Below, piece by piece: positions 4,456 to 5,039 of a stretch of DNA of 5,039 nt. Position 1 is the stretch's first letter. The number at the start of each line of letters is the position of its first letter. Below the pieces are notes generated by a model. That model was given only the letters and a program-made list of their open reading frames with translations, had not been told where the DNA came from and made no database searches. The translations under genes were made by a program, and so were the position numbers. The stretch is from contig WALN01000009.1 of NCBI GenBank assembly GCA_015522865.1, positions 1 through 5,039 on the forward strand. Reading direction: 5' to 3'. Origin of the DNA: Microcaldota archaeon. GTDB lineage: Archaea > Micrarchaeota > Micrarchaeia > Norongarragalinales > WALN01.

Positions 4456-5039
4456 TCATTTTTTACCACCTGTCTTTGGCGTTGGAGTCGCGGTAGGCGT
4501 AGCTGCTTTTGGAGAAGGAGTAACTGGGCCTGAAGGGGCCGTTTCCTTTCCTTGTATTTCTGATTGTACAACCCAATTTGTTCCAGCTGGGGCGACTATT
4601 GCTTTAGCTTCTGGCTGAGCCTGACTTGGAGAGAATATCATCAATTTTAATTTAAGCTCTTTTTCCAAAGCAGGTTTCTGGAAGTCATTTTGGCCATTAC
4701 ATTTATCTTTCCCATTCTCAGAGCAAACAACTTTCACTTTCTCCCCCATATCCCTCTCCTTCATTGGAGCTGTGTCTGGGTCAAATATTGAATCAAACAA
4801 TTGTTTTGTCTGGCCGTACTTTGTGTATGGATTGAAATAATTTATTAATGCGTATTCATCTATTCCTTGCTTATCAGTTCCATGTTCAAATCCCATGCAG
4901 AAGCTTGAGCTCAAATCGCAGTACTTGTCTGAGCGGATGCAGTTCTGCTCCTGCTCATCAGAACAGAAGCGGTAGACCGTTGCATACTGAACCCAGTTCC
5001 TTCCCTTTCCAAACACAACCAAAGTATTTGGTTTGCGGC
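4456..5039 (-). CDS. Probable exported Cys-containing protein with Pro/Thr-rich tail, 5' end outside the window
   Basis: The frame is open to the window edge (RKPNTLVVFGKGRNW before the first Cys), so the true start lies beyond 5039; a TTG at 5022 is in frame but has no supporting ribosome site. Six cysteines occur in two groups: four spaced C-x7-C-x6-C-x6-C near the visible start (from YRFC to SSFC), and a later C-x7-C pair (VVCSENGKDKC). Even number and spacing fit disulfides outside the cell rather than a metal centre, but that is inference. The last 30 residues are rich in Pro, Thr, Ala and Ser (TPSPKAATPTATPTPK) and end TGGKK, like a flexible, possibly glycosylated stalk. No membrane segment is seen in the visible part; an N-terminal one may lie outside. 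The family is not recognised. Confidence 0.8.
   Translation of the reverse strand, partial: RKPNTLVVFGKGRNWVQYATVYRFCSDEQEQNCIRSDKYCDLSSSFCMGFEHGTDKQGIDEYALINYFNPYTKYGQTKQLFDSIFDPDTAPMKERDMGEKVKVVCSENGKDKCNGQNDFQKPALEKELKLKLMIFSPSQAQPEAKAIVAPAGTNWVVQSEIQGKETAPSGPVTPSPKAATPTATPTPKTGGKK

Overview
The window looks archaeal. The gene at 3529-3849 matches the archaeal DUF424 family. Genes preceded by a gap have AT-rich TATA-like boxes ending 17-19 nt before the ATG, the geometry of leaderless archaeal transcripts. Genes inside operons have GGAGGTGA- or GGTG-type Shine-Dalgarno sites, several embedded in the end of the upstream gene. The DNA is AT-rich and densely packed with short genes. A small-genome (DPANN-like) archaeon is a reasonable inference, but no taxonomic marker in the window fixes the lineage.

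Layout. At the left edge is the 5' end of an unrecognised minus-strand gene (1-109). It diverges from the only plus-strand gene (191-829), which encodes an acidic/lysine-rich, mostly disordered protein with a short helical motif at the N-terminus and a regular coiled coil at the C-terminus. After a 109-nt convergent gap, everything to the right edge is on the minus strand. In transcription order, right to left, these are: a 5'-truncated Cys-containing, probably exported protein with a Pro/Thr-rich tail (4456-5039); a membrane-anchored extracytoplasmic protein (3858-4439); the DUF424 protein (3529-3849); then seven small membrane proteins in three transcription units: 3011-3496 / 2727-3014 / 2366-2722, the single gene 2060-2308, and 1737-2018 / 1396-1737 / 939-1388.

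How the genes may work together. The seven consecutive small membrane proteins (82-161 aa) match no family I can name. Most contain closely spaced hydrophobic hairpins, and the last three share a similar N-terminal hairpin layout. The most specific internal link is between the plus-strand coiled-coil protein and the last gene of the membrane cluster (939-1388). They share an ungapped helical motif with 12 of 26 residues identical, present once in a soluble protein and once at the end of a membrane-anchored protein. This suggests, as inference only, a membrane assembly with a soluble partner. No RNA gene, insertion sequence, CRISPR array or attachment site was found.
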